From contig JAFDDG010000017.1 in NCBI GenBank assembly GCA_019310965.1, positions 32,963 to 96,962 of the forward strand: a DNA stretch of 64,000 nt. Direction: 5' to 3'. Made by a program: the position numbers and the translations under genes. Below, piece after piece: positions 1 through 9,305 of this stretch (positions within the stretch are counted from its first letter, which is position 1; each line of letters begins with the position of its first letter). Origin of the DNA: Deltaproteobacteria bacterium (GTDB taxonomy: Bacteria; Myxococcota_A; UBA9160; SMWR01). A model generated the notes under the pieces. The model was not told the origin of the DNA. It made no database searches and worked only from the letters and a program-made list of their open reading frames with translations.

Positions 1-1099
1 AGACCGGCAGCGGCAGCTGCTCGCAGCCCACGGCGTCGATGGGCAGAAAGCCCATGCGCTCCTGGAACTGCGGATCGTCGGCGAGGCTCGCCCGCGTGTT
101 GAAGGGCGCGATCGGCGTGTTGTGCTCGCTGCTGAAAGCGAGCCACTCCTTCACGCTGCGCGTGAGGAAGATCTGCTTCAGCTCGGCCTGCAGCTCGAGA
201 TTGTTGCGTGCGTGATCGGCGACTCTCGAGCCGGGCCACTTCTCGAAGAAGTCCATGCGGCCGATTGCCTCGCAGAAGTTCTTCCAGAACACCTGCTCCG
301 AAGCCATGAAGAGCACGTGGCCGTCCGTGGCCTCGTAGGCCTGGTAGCGCACGCCGCCCCACATGCCGGCGAGGCCGGCCGGCCGCCGTTCGTAGTTGTC
401 GGATGGGTTGCCCGTAACCTCGTCCTCGGGCCGCAGATACGCCCGCTCGGATTCGATCCGATACCAATCCATGTACGCCGCGGCATCCGCCTGGGCAAAC
501 TCCATTTCACAGCCCTCACCGCTCTCGCGCGCCTTGATGACACCCGACAGGATGGCGATCGCCGCCAACATCGGCCCCACATTGATGCCGACGTTCGGCA
601 TGTCCGGTGGAATCCGCGTGAAGCCCTCGTCGTCCTTGATAGGCTGGACGATGCCCGACCAGGTGTCGAAGGCAATGCCGTGGCTCGGCATGTCCTTGTA
701 CGGGCCCGTCGCGCCGTAGCCGGAGAGCGTGGCGAATACGATCTTCGGGTTGACCTTCTTCAACACTTCGAAGCCGAGCCCGAGCTTCGCGAGCGATCCG
801 GGTCGCATGGCCTCGACCACCACGTCGGCCGTCGCCACCAGCTCCTTGTAGAGCGCGAGGCCATCTTCGCTCTTCAAGTTCAGCGTGATGCTCTTCTTGC
901 CGCGGTGCGTGTGCAGGTGGAGCAAGGACACGCCATTCACGATCGGCCACGTCATCTGCCGGATGTAGTCGCCAGCCGGCGGTTCGACTTTGATGACGTC
1001 GGCCCCCATATCGGCAAAGAATGTCGCGACGAAGCCGGGGCCGAGCAGGCTCGACTCGATCACGCGAACGCCGGAGAGCAGAGAAGAATTGTCGGGCAT
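1..1099 (-). CDS. CaiB/BaiF family CoA-transferase (3' end cut off by window edge)
   Basis: Type III (formyl-CoA transferase-like) CoA-transferases move CoA between an acyl-CoA donor and a free carboxylic acid through an aspartyl-CoA intermediate. The protein starts MPDNSSLLSGVRVIE and continues through the family hallmarks GADVIKVEPP, then a HRGKKSITLNL segment and the ATLSGYG motif; about 366 residues are visible and the C-terminus lies outside the window. A region around residue 170 (QADAAAYMDW) is near where the family has its catalytic Asp. No neighbouring acyl-CoA gene is adjacent, so the substrate is unknown. The family is common in fatty-acid, bile-acid and carnitine metabolism. Family assignment is firm; substrate is not. 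Confidence 0.9.
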   Translation of the reverse strand, partial: MPDNSSLLSGVRVIESSLLGPGFVATFFADMGADVIKVEPPAGDYIRQMTWPIVNGVSLLHLHTHRGKKSITLNLKSEDGLALYKELVATADVVVEAMRPGSLAKLGLGFEVLKKVNPKIVFATLSGYGATGPYKDMPSHGIAFDTWSGIVQPIKDDEGFTRIPPDMPNVGINVGPMLAAIAILSGVIKARESGEGCEMEFAQADAAAYMDWYRIESERAYLRPEDEVTGNPSDNYERRPAGLAGMWGGVRYQAYEATDGHVLFMASEQVFWKNFCEAIGRMDFFEKWPGSRVADHARNNLELQAELKQIFLTRSVKEWLAFSSEHNTPIAPFNTRASLADDPQFQERMGFLPIDAVGCEQLPLPV

Positions 1100-1289
1100 G
1101 ACGCTTTCGGTTCCTTTCGAGAGCTTAGAATTCGATCGCCACGAGGGAGCCCTCTAGCGCGACAGGTCGAGTCGCCGGGGACAGCGAGGCAGGGGTGGTC
1201 ATGGTGGCGACTCCGATCGGGATCCGCGCCCGCCGGTGGCGGAAGCGGGAGGGCCATTGTGGAGGAAAACGCCTCCTCGCGCCGCCCCT

Positions 1290-3452
1290 CTACTTCACCT
1301 CGAACTCGGAGATGCCGTCCCAGTCCGGCCCGGGGGGGTGCAGCTCGGACTGGCGCGCCAGTCCGAGAAGGCGCTGCACCGAGAGATCGTCCGGCCGCAG
1401 CTCGCAGAGGCTCTCGAGGGCAGCGACCGCCGCGCGGAACTCCCCCGCGGTGTACGCCTCGAGGGCGGCCTCGTAGGCGGCGGCGAATTCGCGCTGCGAA
1501 TCGGACACCTCGGACTCGTTGCCGAGGAGCTCGAAGATCTCGACTGGCTGCTGCTTACCCTTCACGCGCACGCTGTCGACCCGACGCCAGACCACGCCGG
1601 GGCCAGCCGCATCCCGGGTCGCGCGGGATGCGAGCGCCGAGACTCCGTAGAAACGGCCGAGCCCCTCCAGGCGGCTGGCGAGGTTCATGGTGTCCCCCAT
1701 GCCCGTGTAGACGAGCCGGGAGCGTGCGCCGACGTTCCCGATCACCGCGGGGCCGCTGGCCAGGCCAAAGCGGGTGGGGAGTTCTGGCAGACCTCGGGCC
1801 TGCCAGAGCGCGGCCAGCTCCCCCAATCGGTTGCGACAGCGCAGAACGGCTTGCGTGGCATGCTGGGCGTGCGCGGCGTCGTCGATCGGAGCCCCCCAGA
1901 GCGCGATCAGTCCGTCGCCGTTCAGCTGCGTGACCGTACCGAAGCCGTCGCCCTGGATGATGCCGAGAAGCTCCTCGAAGTATTCCGCCATGTGCGCGGT
2001 CAGCGCCTCCGGCGCGAGACGCTCCGCGATCGAGGTAAAGCTCCTCACGTCGGTGAAGAGCGCCGTCACACTGCGGCGCTCCCCGCCGATGCGAGCGGCC
2101 TCGCCCCGAGCCATCAGCTCGCGGACGATCTCCATGGGCACGTAGCGCGAGAACGAATCGAGGGTGACGCGCATGCGCTCCTGCTCCGTCGCGAGCTGCT
2201 GCAGCTCGCGCAGCCGCGTCTGCACCGGTGCGATCCCGCCGAGCTCGAGAGCGCCGATGCGTTGGCTGTTGCGCGCCAGAGCGGCGAGAGGCACTCCGTA
2301 GCGACGCGCGAGCCAGAACGCCATCGCGACCGCGACCGCGAAGCCCAACAGCGCCGCGCCGAGCAGGAAGAAGCGCTGCTGAGTGATGGCGCCGACCAGA
2401 TCGCGCTCCGGCACCGCGACCACCATGCGAATCGACTGGTTGGCGCCGAGTTCGACGGTGCGCGTCTGGACCCAAAAAGTCTTGCCTTCGCTCTCGAAAG
2501 AGAACAGGGTCGGCAGCCGCTCGGGAAAGCGCTCTGCCAGCGCACGCCCCCCGTCGCGCAGCAGTTCGATGCCGATCTCACCCGGGCGCTGCAGGAGCGC
2601 ACGCTCCCGTGCCGCATCGTTGCCCAGCTGCGCGAGGCCCGGCAGACCGAGAAGGCGCGCATCGGCATCCACCACGAAGCCGAAGCCGTTCTCGCTGACC
2701 TCCAGCCGCTGGGTGAACTCGGTCAAATCGCTCAGCAGCACGTCGAAGGCCAGCACCAGCTCGCGACCGGAAGCATCGGTCACGTGCACCGCGGCCGTCA
2801 CACCCAACTGACCAGTCGTAAAGAACCGGTAGGGACGAGTCCAATAGATCTGGTCGGGAGCCGCCTCGCCCGGTGCGCGAGCGGCTTCGACCACCTGGTA
2901 CCAGTCCCGCGTGCGCGGGTCGTAGCGCTCGTCTTCCGGCGGGTCATCGACGGTCCAGCGCGTCTCCGGGGCGTCGTCAGACCATTCGCGAAACTCGAGG
3001 CGATGGCCCCAGCGTTCGGTCCAGACCTGCCGGTTGCGCCAGCGATCCGGGAGGCGCAGCAGCAGAAAGCCGCGTCCCTCGGCATCCCCGATGTTCACGG
3101 CAGAGATCTGTGGGAGATTCTCGATCATCGGCACGAAGACGCGGTTCAGGCCGTCGCCAGCGTCGATGTCCAGAACGCCATTCTCCAGGAGATCGCGGGA
3201 GAGGAGCAGACTGCGCTCCACTGGCATCAGGAAGCCCGCGACATCGGCCTCGACCTGGCCCATGGCCCGCTCGATCAGCGCCTCCGACATCGAGCTGCGG
3301 ATCCGCTCTGCCGTGATGACGGTGGTGAGCAGGATCGCGCCCGTCAACACGATGATCAGCAGACAGAGGTTGCGAATCAGGCTTCGGCGAATCGTAATGC
3401 TGCGACGGGGAGCGCTGGATCCGGGTTCCGGTGAGGCTTCGCCGTCTGCCAT
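1290..3452 (-). CDS. Membrane class III adenylate/guanylate cyclase with extracellular dCache-like sensor
   Basis: A 720-residue transmembrane cyclase. The N-terminal helix (RNLCLLIIVLTGAILL) anchors a large periplasmic region of about 290 residues that looks like a dCache ligand sensor, followed by a second membrane helix (FFLLGAALLGFAVAVAMAFW), a short linker and a C-terminal class III cyclase domain. The two metal-binding aspartates are seen in LFTDVRSFTS and LNGDGLIALWG. After the catalytic domain comes a short helical tail (about 70 residues). I chose the ATG at 3452 (MADGEASPEP) rather than the longer frame because the upstream stretch is Arg-rich and leaves no room for the divergent promoter of the methyltransferase gene. 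Whether it makes cAMP or cGMP cannot be told by eye. Confidence 0.88.
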   Translation of the reverse strand: MADGEASPEPGSSAPRRSITIRRSLIRNLCLLIIVLTGAILLTTVITAERIRSSMSEALIERAMGQVEADVAGFLMPVERSLLLSRDLLENGVLDIDAGDGLNRVFVPMIENLPQISAVNIGDAEGRGFLLLRLPDRWRNRQVWTERWGHRLEFREWSDDAPETRWTVDDPPEDERYDPRTRDWYQVVEAARAPGEAAPDQIYWTRPYRFFTTGQLGVTAAVHVTDASGRELVLAFDVLLSDLTEFTQRLEVSENGFGFVVDADARLLGLPGLAQLGNDAARERALLQRPGEIGIELLRDGGRALAERFPERLPTLFSFESEGKTFWVQTRTVELGANQSIRMVVAVPERDLVGAITQQRFFLLGAALLGFAVAVAMAFWLARRYGVPLAALARNSQRIGALELGGIAPVQTRLRELQQLATEQERMRVTLDSFSRYVPMEIVRELMARGEAARIGGERRSVTALFTDVRSFTSIAERLAPEALTAHMAEYFEELLGIIQGDGFGTVTQLNGDGLIALWGAPIDDAAHAQHATQAVLRCRNRLGELAALWQARGLPELPTRFGLASGPAVIGNVGARSRLVYTGMGDTMNLASRLEGLGRFYGVSALASRATRDAAGPGVVWRRVDSVRVKGKQQPVEIFELLGNESEVSDSQREFAAAYEAALEAYTAGEFRAAVAALESLCELRPDDLSVQRLLGLARQSELHPPGPDWDGISEFEVK

Positions 3453-3525
3453 CCCATCGAAGACTACCACTCCGCCGTCGCCCCGCCCTGATGCCGAGAC
3501 CCCCCGGGCGCGCGACACTGGGTAG

Positions 3526-4371
3526 ATGGACACGGTCGTCCGCCGGGCACGCGCGTTGCCGCCGGGCCGCAGCCTCGAGAACGTGCGCAACCACTACGAG
3601 GTGGAACGCCGCATCGCAGCCAGACTGTTGGCGGCGCCGCGCGCCGAGCGCAGCCAGATCTACCGCACCATGTACGATGAGCTATTCGCCCTCGTCCCCG
3701 ATCACCCGCGGCTCTTGCGACGCGACGACCCGGCCCGCACCGCGCTTCACAACCGTTCGAAGCTCGACCTGCTGCGCGGCTTTCTCGAGCCGGCGCAGAG
3801 GGTCGCAGAGTTCGCACCGGGCGACTGCCTCTTTTGCCTCGAACTCTGCGGGCACGTCGCCTCGGTCACCGGCATCGACATTTCCGACCAACGCGGAAGC
3901 TGGAAAGACGAACCGGAGAAATTCCGCCTGCTGGTCTACGACGGCTATGAGCTGGGGCTCTCCGATGGCTGTCTGGATCTGGTCTTCAGCGATCAACTCG
4001 TCGAACATCTGCACCCGGAAGACACGGAGCTGCACTTTCGCCTGGTACGGCGCATCCTGGCGCCCGGAGGCGTCTACTTCTTTCGCACGCCACACGCCCT
4101 CTGTGGGCCGCACGATGTATCCCGCTTCTTTTCGGATACGCCGGAGGGTTTCCATCTCAAGGAATGGACCTACACGGAGCTGGGCCCGCTGCTGCGGTCG
4201 GCGGGTTTCACAGCGCTGCGCGCCTACTGGAACGCGCGCGGCGCGCGGGTGAGATTGCCTTGGCGCCTCGTCGTAGCGCTCGAAGCCGCGATGGGTGTGT
4301 TGCCAGCGCGGCTGCGTCGGCACGTGTCGCGGGGGTTCCTCCCGAACGTGACGATCGCCGCCGGCCGCTGA
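3526..4371 (+). CDS. Class I SAM-dependent methyltransferase
   Basis: A 281-residue protein whose middle matches a Rossmann-type methyltransferase: a glycine-poor motif I region (VAEFAPGDCLFCLELCG), an acidic strand end (VTGIDIS), then LVFSDQLVEHLHPED and RILAPGGVYFFRTPH, the usual post-motif II and III segments of the Methyltransf_11/23 group. The substrate is unknown. It is divergent from the cyclase gene with about 73 bp between starts. The C-terminal 60 residues are basic and carry KEWTYTELGPLLRSAGF, typical for small-molecule or lipid methyltransferases. Motif I lacks the common GxGxG spacing, which is a mild oddity. Confidence 0.8.
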   Translation: MDTVVRRARALPPGRSLENVRNHYEVERRIAARLLAAPRAERSQIYRTMYDELFALVPDHPRLLRRDDPARTALHNRSKLDLLRGFLEPAQRVAEFAPGDCLFCLELCGHVASVTGIDISDQRGSWKDEPEKFRLLVYDGYELGLSDGCLDLVFSDQLVEHLHPEDTELHFRLVRRILAPGGVYFFRTPHALCGPHDVSRFFSDTPEGFHLKEWTYTELGPLLRSAGFTALRAYWNARGARVRLPWRLVVALEAAMGVLPARLRRHVSRGFLPNVTIAAGR

Positions 4372-4675
4372 ACGCGCCGCGCGGGCCAACCTCCGCGGGG
4401 AGCGCGGCGCGAGCGCGGACGCCTCCCCTGTAACATGCCGAAATAGCTAAGCATTATCCAGTCTTCGAGATTGCTGATCCGCTTTCCGCCCGCCGCAGAC
4501 CTATGGAGCATGGAACGACGACGCGACCCGCGACTCCGGCCTGCCGGGGGGGCTCTCGTGGCTGCCGGTGCCCGTGATCGAGCGACGGGCGCCCGGCCCC
4601 GAGCCTGCGTGGACCACGCCAGAACTCCGAAACCCGAGCTCGTTGCAGCTCGCGACTTCCGCAAAGGAGAACCTC
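4372..4675. other. Intergenic region without a recognisable gene
   Basis: About 300 bases between the methyltransferase stop and the start of the DUF2330 gene. It contains a GC-rich stretch followed by a short AT-richer patch (about 4434-4465) that could hold the promoter of the downstream gene, and a clear ribosome binding site AAAGGAG at 4663-4669. I see no RNA gene, no repeat and no convincing short ORF. Confidence 0.5.
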
Positions 4676-6016
4676 ATGAAGACCCGAAACCGACGCAACG
4701 TCATCGCCACGGGCCTCGCCCTGGCACTCGCCTTCCTCCTGCACACCGACGCACGAGCATTCTGTGGTTTCTACGTTGCCAAGGCGGACACGAAGCTCTT
4801 CAACAAGGCGTCGCAGGTCGTGCTGGTGCGTGATGGCGATCGCACGGTCATCACGATGTCGAACGATTTCCAGGGCGATCCGAAGGAGTTCGCGATGGTG
4901 ATCCCGGTGCCAACGTTCGTAGAGCGCGAACAGATCCACGTCGGCGAACGCGCCGTGATCGAGCACCTCGATGCCTACACCTCGCCTCGCCTGGTCGAGT
5001 ACCACGACAGCGACCCGTGCTCCCCGGTCTACGAGCGCTCGATGGCACCCCGCACAGTGGCAAAATCCGACGCGGCAGAAGAGAGGCTGCGGGCGGCACG
5101 CGCGGAGGGCGTCAGCATCGAGGCATCCTACAGCGTCGGCGAGTACGACATCCTGATTCTGTCGGCGCAGCAGAGCGATGGCCTGGCACGCTGGCTGCGC
5201 CAGAGCGGCTACCGGCTTCCCGACGGCGCGGTGCCCGTGTTGTCGAGCTACCTGAAGCAGGGCATGCGCTTCTTCGTGGCCAAGGTGAACCTCGAAGCGC
5301 AGAGCAAGCTCGGATTCAGCTACCTGCGCCCGCTCCAGGTGGCCTACGAGTCGCCGAAGTTCATGCTGCCGATCCGCCTCGGGACACTCAACGCCAACGG
5401 AAGCCAGGAGCTCTTCGTCTACACACTGACGCGCAAGGGTCGTGTCGAGACGACGAACTACCGCACGGTGAAGCTGCCCACCGGCATCGAGGTGCCGACC
5501 TACCTGAAGGCCGATTTCGGCGACTTCTACACCTCGCTCTTCGACGAGCAGGTGCGCCGCGAGGACATGCGCGTGGTGTTCACGGAGTACGCCTGGGACA
5601 TGGCCTGGTGTGACCCCTGCGCGGCGGACCCGCTGTCGCGGCAGGAGCTGCGCGACCTGGGCGTCTTCTGGGTGGAGCCCGGCGTTGGCCCCGCACTCGA
5701 CGTATTCGTGACGCGCCTGCACCTGCGCTACGACGCCGAACGCTTTCCGGCGGACCTGGTCTTCCAGGAGACGGGCGACCGCAGCAATTTCCAGGGACGC
5801 TACGTACTGCGGCACCCCTTCGCGGGGCCGGCCACGTGCCCGGCGGCACAGCAGTACCGCGAGCAGCTGGCGCAGCGTCGGGAGCGCGAGGCACAGACCC
5901 TGGCGTCGCTCACCGGCTGGGACCTGGCAGAGATCCGCCGTCGCATCGGGCTCGGCGGCAACGGGCCGTCGTCCGGGGCGGCTCGGCGCTGGTGGCAGAG
6001 CCTCTGGCACGACTGA
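4676..6016 (+). CDS. Secreted DUF2330 family protein
   Basis: A 446-residue exported protein. The signal peptide (MKTRNRRNVIATGLALALA...DARA) is followed directly by FCGFYVAKAD and KASQVVLVRDGDRTVITMSND, then FAMVIPVP, the signature beginning of DUF2330 proteins, whose function is not established. The start at 4676 is set by the AAAGGAG site 6 bases upstream and by the signal peptide; a longer frame upstream has no such site. The mature protein has several cysteines (CDPC, TCPAAQ) that may form periplasmic disulfides. It is followed by a glycosyltransferase gene in the same direction about 108 bp downstream. Confidence 0.85.
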   Translation: MKTRNRRNVIATGLALALAFLLHTDARAFCGFYVAKADTKLFNKASQVVLVRDGDRTVITMSNDFQGDPKEFAMVIPVPTFVEREQIHVGERAVIEHLDAYTSPRLVEYHDSDPCSPVYERSMAPRTVAKSDAAEERLRAARAEGVSIEASYSVGEYDILILSAQQSDGLARWLRQSGYRLPDGAVPVLSSYLKQGMRFFVAKVNLEAQSKLGFSYLRPLQVAYESPKFMLPIRLGTLNANGSQELFVYTLTRKGRVETTNYRTVKLPTGIEVPTYLKADFGDFYTSLFDEQVRREDMRVVFTEYAWDMAWCDPCAADPLSRQELRDLGVFWVEPGVGPALDVFVTRLHLRYDAERFPADLVFQETGDRSNFQGRYVLRHPFAGPATCPAAQQYREQLAQRREREAQTLASLTGWDLAEIRRRIGLGGNGPSSGAARRWWQSLWHD

Positions 6017-6124
6017 TGGGGGCCGAGGAAGAGCCGGGGCCTGTGCTGGGCGGTGCGGGGGCACGAGGCCCTGCCGGGCCCCGGCTCGATCGCGCTGCAG
6101 TCGGGCTATCGTGAGCGGCGCAAC

Positions 6125-7276
6125 ATGGCCGCAGCCGCTTCGCGGATTCTGATCGACGCCACCATGGCCCGACGCGGCGGTGGGTTCACCTACCTGGTGA
6201 ACCTCCTGCCGCGGCTGGCGGAGCTGGCGCCGGAGCGCCGCTTCCGCCTGCTGGCGCGCTCCGCCTCTCTTCGCCAAAGCCTGCCGAAGGCGCACAATCT
6301 CGAAGTCGTGGCTCTGCCGGACGCCGGCTTCGCGAGACGTCTGGCTTTTAGCTGGTTGAGCGCTCCCCAGATGGCACGGCGCTGGCGCGCTGACGTCTAC
6401 TTCGCGGCTGGCGATATCGCACCGCTGTTGGCGCCTTGCCCGGTGATTGCGAGCTTCCGCAACCCAAATGTGTTCACTTCGCTGGATCAGGGCTGGTACG
6501 CGTTTCAGGTATTCCGCCTCGGCGCATTGCGCCGGCTCGCACGGGTCACGGCGCGCTCGAGCGCCCGCATCCTCTTCGTGAGCCACGACTCGGCGCGCTG
6601 GATCGGGGAGTCGATCGGGCTGCCCCCAGCGAAGCGAGCCGTGATCCACCACGGCATCGATCCCGAGCGCTTCTCAGCCAGCCCGGCGCCCGCGCCCTAC
6701 CCGCGTCCGTATCTGCTCTCGGTGAGCTCCATCTATCGCTACAAGAACTTCGTGCGCCTGATCGAAGCCTGGACGTTGCTGGCGCGGCGCCGTGCCGACA
6801 CGCCGGATCTCGTCATCGTCGGCGACGACATGGATCCCGACTACTCGGCCCAGATGCGCAACGCCCGGGCCGCAGCTGGCTCCCTGCAGGAGCGCATCTG
6901 CATCGTAGGCGCGGTGCCCTACGCGGAAGTTCCGGCGTGGTACCGCGGAGCGCAGCTATTCGCGTTTCCGTCATACCTCGAGACGTTCGGGCACCCACTG
7001 CTCGAGGCCATGGCCTCCGACGTGCCGGTGGTCGCGGCGGACATCCCGGTATCGCGAGAGGTGGCGGGAGATTCGGCGCTCTACGCGCCCCACGACGACG
7101 TGGCAGCACTGGCCGACGCACTGGCGTGCGGCCTCGACGATGCGGCCTTTCGCGAACGCGCACGTGCGCGCGGACGGGAACGCGTGGCCCACTTCACCTG
7201 GGACGCCTCCGCGCGCGCACACCTGGCGCTCTTCGACGAGTCGGTCGCCACGCCAGCAGCGACTCAGACCGGGTAG
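6125..7276 (+). CDS. Glycosyltransferase family 4 (GT-B fold)
   Basis: A 383-residue retaining glycosyltransferase. The N-terminal half starts ILIDATMARRGGGFTYLVN, a glycine loop seen in GT4 enzymes; the C-terminal half has the nucleotide-sugar site: LSVSSIYRYKNFVRLIEAW, then FPSYLETFGHPLLEAMAS, the E-x7-E motif. It probably adds a sugar to an envelope polysaccharide or lipid, but donor and acceptor are unknown. The ATG at 6125 (MAAAASRILIDA) is preferred because the extension upstream has no family similarity. Its 3' end overlaps the convergent sulfotransferase gene by 13 bp. Confidence 0.87.
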   Translation: MAAAASRILIDATMARRGGGFTYLVNLLPRLAELAPERRFRLLARSASLRQSLPKAHNLEVVALPDAGFARRLAFSWLSAPQMARRWRADVYFAAGDIAPLLAPCPVIASFRNPNVFTSLDQGWYAFQVFRLGALRRLARVTARSSARILFVSHDSARWIGESIGLPPAKRAVIHHGIDPERFSASPAPAPYPRPYLLSVSSIYRYKNFVRLIEAWTLLARRRADTPDLVIVGDDMDPDYSAQMRNARAAAGSLQERICIVGAVPYAEVPAWYRGAQLFAFPSYLETFGHPLLEAMASDVPVVAADIPVSREVAGDSALYAPHDDVAALADALACGLDDAAFRERARARGRERVAHFTWDASARAHLALFDESVATPAATQTG

Positions 7277-8160
7277 CCGAGGGCCTCGAGGCTCGGGGCC
7301 AGCGCCGTCCCAAGCCGGCGCTGCTCCTCGACACTCAGCGACTCGCGCCACTTCTCACCCACGGGGCGCACGCCTAGGGCTGCAATTCGCTCCGCCTGTC
7401 GCGGATCGGCTTCGAGGTCGCACCACTCGGTCAACTCGGCCAGCGCAGCCGCCGGGCCCTCCACGAACTCCTCGTAGCGCAACTCGCGGTAGCGGTCTCC
7501 GATCGTCGCACCGGCGGCGCGAATGTTCTCCACCAGCAACTTCCACTGGATACCAGCAAGCACCGCGAACGAGCCGTCGCTGGCGCGCCACAGCTCCTCG
7601 TGCTCCTGCGATAGTGGCCCCCAGCGCCACTGGGAAGGTCCCCGCCAGCCCTCCCAGAAGCCCACCTGGAGCAGCGACGCCGCAACGGCGCGCCCGTCGC
7701 GAATCACGTGCAGGTAGCTGGCGTCGGGAAACGCGCAATCCATGAAGCCGATGCGCGACCAGCCGGTGTATTTCGCGGTAAAACGTGGCTTGCGCTGAAC
7801 GGCCAGGTGCCGCGCCACCAATCGCCGCATGCGTAGGCGACTCGCGTCCGAGCAATCGCGCGCATCGAGATCGCGGGCGGGCCGATTGAATCCGTCGAAG
7901 CAGTCCATCCAGGGCCGGTAGCCCTCGACGGGGCGCGGCCGCCAGCCGTGTTTGCCGAGCGCCCGCACACCCGGCGCATGACGCAGCTTCGCAAGCCGGA
8001 GCCAGAACGCAGCATCTCCAAAGCGATTCGACCAGTTCGAGATCCACGCCAGCGAGGGATGCTCCGCGAGCGCGTGAAACACCACGGTGGTGCCAGAGCG
8101 ACCGCAGCCGATCACGAAGATCGGCCGCTCGACGCCGGGAGATCCGGAGGGCTGCGCCAT
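7264..8160 (-). CDS. Sulfotransferase family protein (PAPS-dependent)
   Basis: A 298-residue cytoplasmic sulfotransferase. The 5'-phosphosulfate loop is IFVIGCGRSGTTVVFHAL near the N-terminus, and the 3'-phosphate binding segment is SYLHVIRDGRAVAASLLQ, so the PAPS-binding core is complete. Proteins of this Sulfotransfer_3 type sulfate glycolipids, carbohydrates or other small molecules. It is convergent with the glycosyltransferase gene and close to a damaged arylsulfotransferase-like gene, so this part of the genome may handle sulfated envelope compounds; that link is inference. Length is usual for the family. Confidence 0.88.
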   Translation of the reverse strand: MAQPSGSPGVERPIFVIGCGRSGTTVVFHALAEHPSLAWISNWSNRFGDAAFWLRLAKLRHAPGVRALGKHGWRPRPVEGYRPWMDCFDGFNRPARDLDARDCSDASRLRMRRLVARHLAVQRKPRFTAKYTGWSRIGFMDCAFPDASYLHVIRDGRAVAASLLQVGFWEGWRGPSQWRWGPLSQEHEELWRASDGSFAVLAGIQWKLLVENIRAAGATIGDRYRELRYEEFVEGPAAALAELTEWCDLEADPRQAERIAALGVRPVGEKWRESLSVEEQRRLGTALAPSLEALGYPV

Positions 8161-8332
8161 GCGCTCCGGAGTCTAGCCGCTGGGGTAAGATGCGCGCGCA
8201 ACCCGACGGGAACGTGCATGATCTTCACCGGCAATCGCCGCGGCCACGAAGAGAGCTGTCGCGCGCGGACATCGCGAGCCCGACGCTGAAGGCGAGCGGG
8301 TGGAGCACCGACGGTCGCCGCGAGAGCAAGGT

Positions 8333-9304
8333 GTGAAACGCGCCGGCATCGCGGTGGCACTGCTCTGGCTGGGCGCCTGCAGCCCGGACCCGGAAGCCGC
8401 ACCAAGCGTCGCCGAACGACTCGACGCGCTCGGCTACGTCGGCTGGGCGCCGGTCACGACACAGGAGGCACGACGCAGCGGTGTCGTTCATCACGACACC
8501 GCTCTCGCACAGCCAGGGCTCAACCTGTTCAGCAGCCGCGCCGTCCCGGGCGCCCGGCTCGTGAATCTGAACGGCGACGTCGTGCACGAGTGGCACGCCA
8601 TCGCGAAACCCGGCCGTGGCTGGAACCACGTGGAGCTGGCGCCGGGCGGGGACATCATCGCCCTCGAACGCGTCGCGGCGTATCTCACTCTGGGCGGACG
8701 CCGCACGCGCGTGCTCGGGGAGAACGTGCTGCGCTTGACGGCGGAAGGTGAGGTGCGCTCCCGCACAGCGCTTCACGATCTGCTCGGCGAGCACTTGAGC
8801 GCCGAAGGGCTGGCCGCGGCGCGGCGTCGACGCCCGATCCGCGTTCCGCCTGGCAACGCATGCGCGATGGGTGGCGCCCACCTCCCGCCGATCTATTCCA
8901 CGCCAACTCGATCGAGATCCTGCCACGCGACGTGCCGGGACTGGGGCCCGCCGGCGCGGCACTGGTCTCGCTGCGCAATCTCGACCTCGTCGTGGTGCTG
9001 GACCTCGCGGAACCCGCCGTCGTCTGGAGCCTCGGTCCCGGTCGTCGAGATCGATCCCATCGGCCGCGAGGTCGTGTGGGAATACAGCGGCACGCCGGAA
9101 CGCTCGTTGCGCTCGCGCTCCCAGGGTGGCGCCGAGGGCCTCGCCAACGGCAACGTGCTCGTCGTGGAGTCCGAGCGCGGTCGCGCCTTCGAGGTCACCC
9201 GCGATGGTGCGCTCGCCTGGGAGTTCCTGCACCCCCGACTCGATGCTGCCCGGGGCGCGCGCGCAGCGATCTACCGGATGACGCGCACCGCAGCACCCCG
9301 CTAG
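8333..9304 (+). pseudogene. Arylsulfotransferase (ASST)-like lipoprotein, frame-disrupted and shortened
   Basis: The reading frame begins with GTG at 8333, giving a lipoprotein signal peptide with lipobox LGAC, then GLNLFSSRAVPGARLVNLNG and the WNHVELAPGGDIIALE strand typical of ASST beta-propellers. At about 8825 the similarity moves to another frame (SAWQRMRDGW, then LFHANSIEILP and LRNLDLVVVLDLAEPAVVW), and at about 9045 it returns to the first frame with VVEIDPIGREVVWEY and LANGNVLVVESERGRAFEV. At the second junction a stretch of roughly 30 residues normally present in the family, between the WxxGPG strand and VLEIDP, is missing. So there is one frameshift and one deletion with frameshift. 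It may be a decaying gene or a sequencing or assembly fault. Confidence 0.6.
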
Positions 9305-9305
9305 A

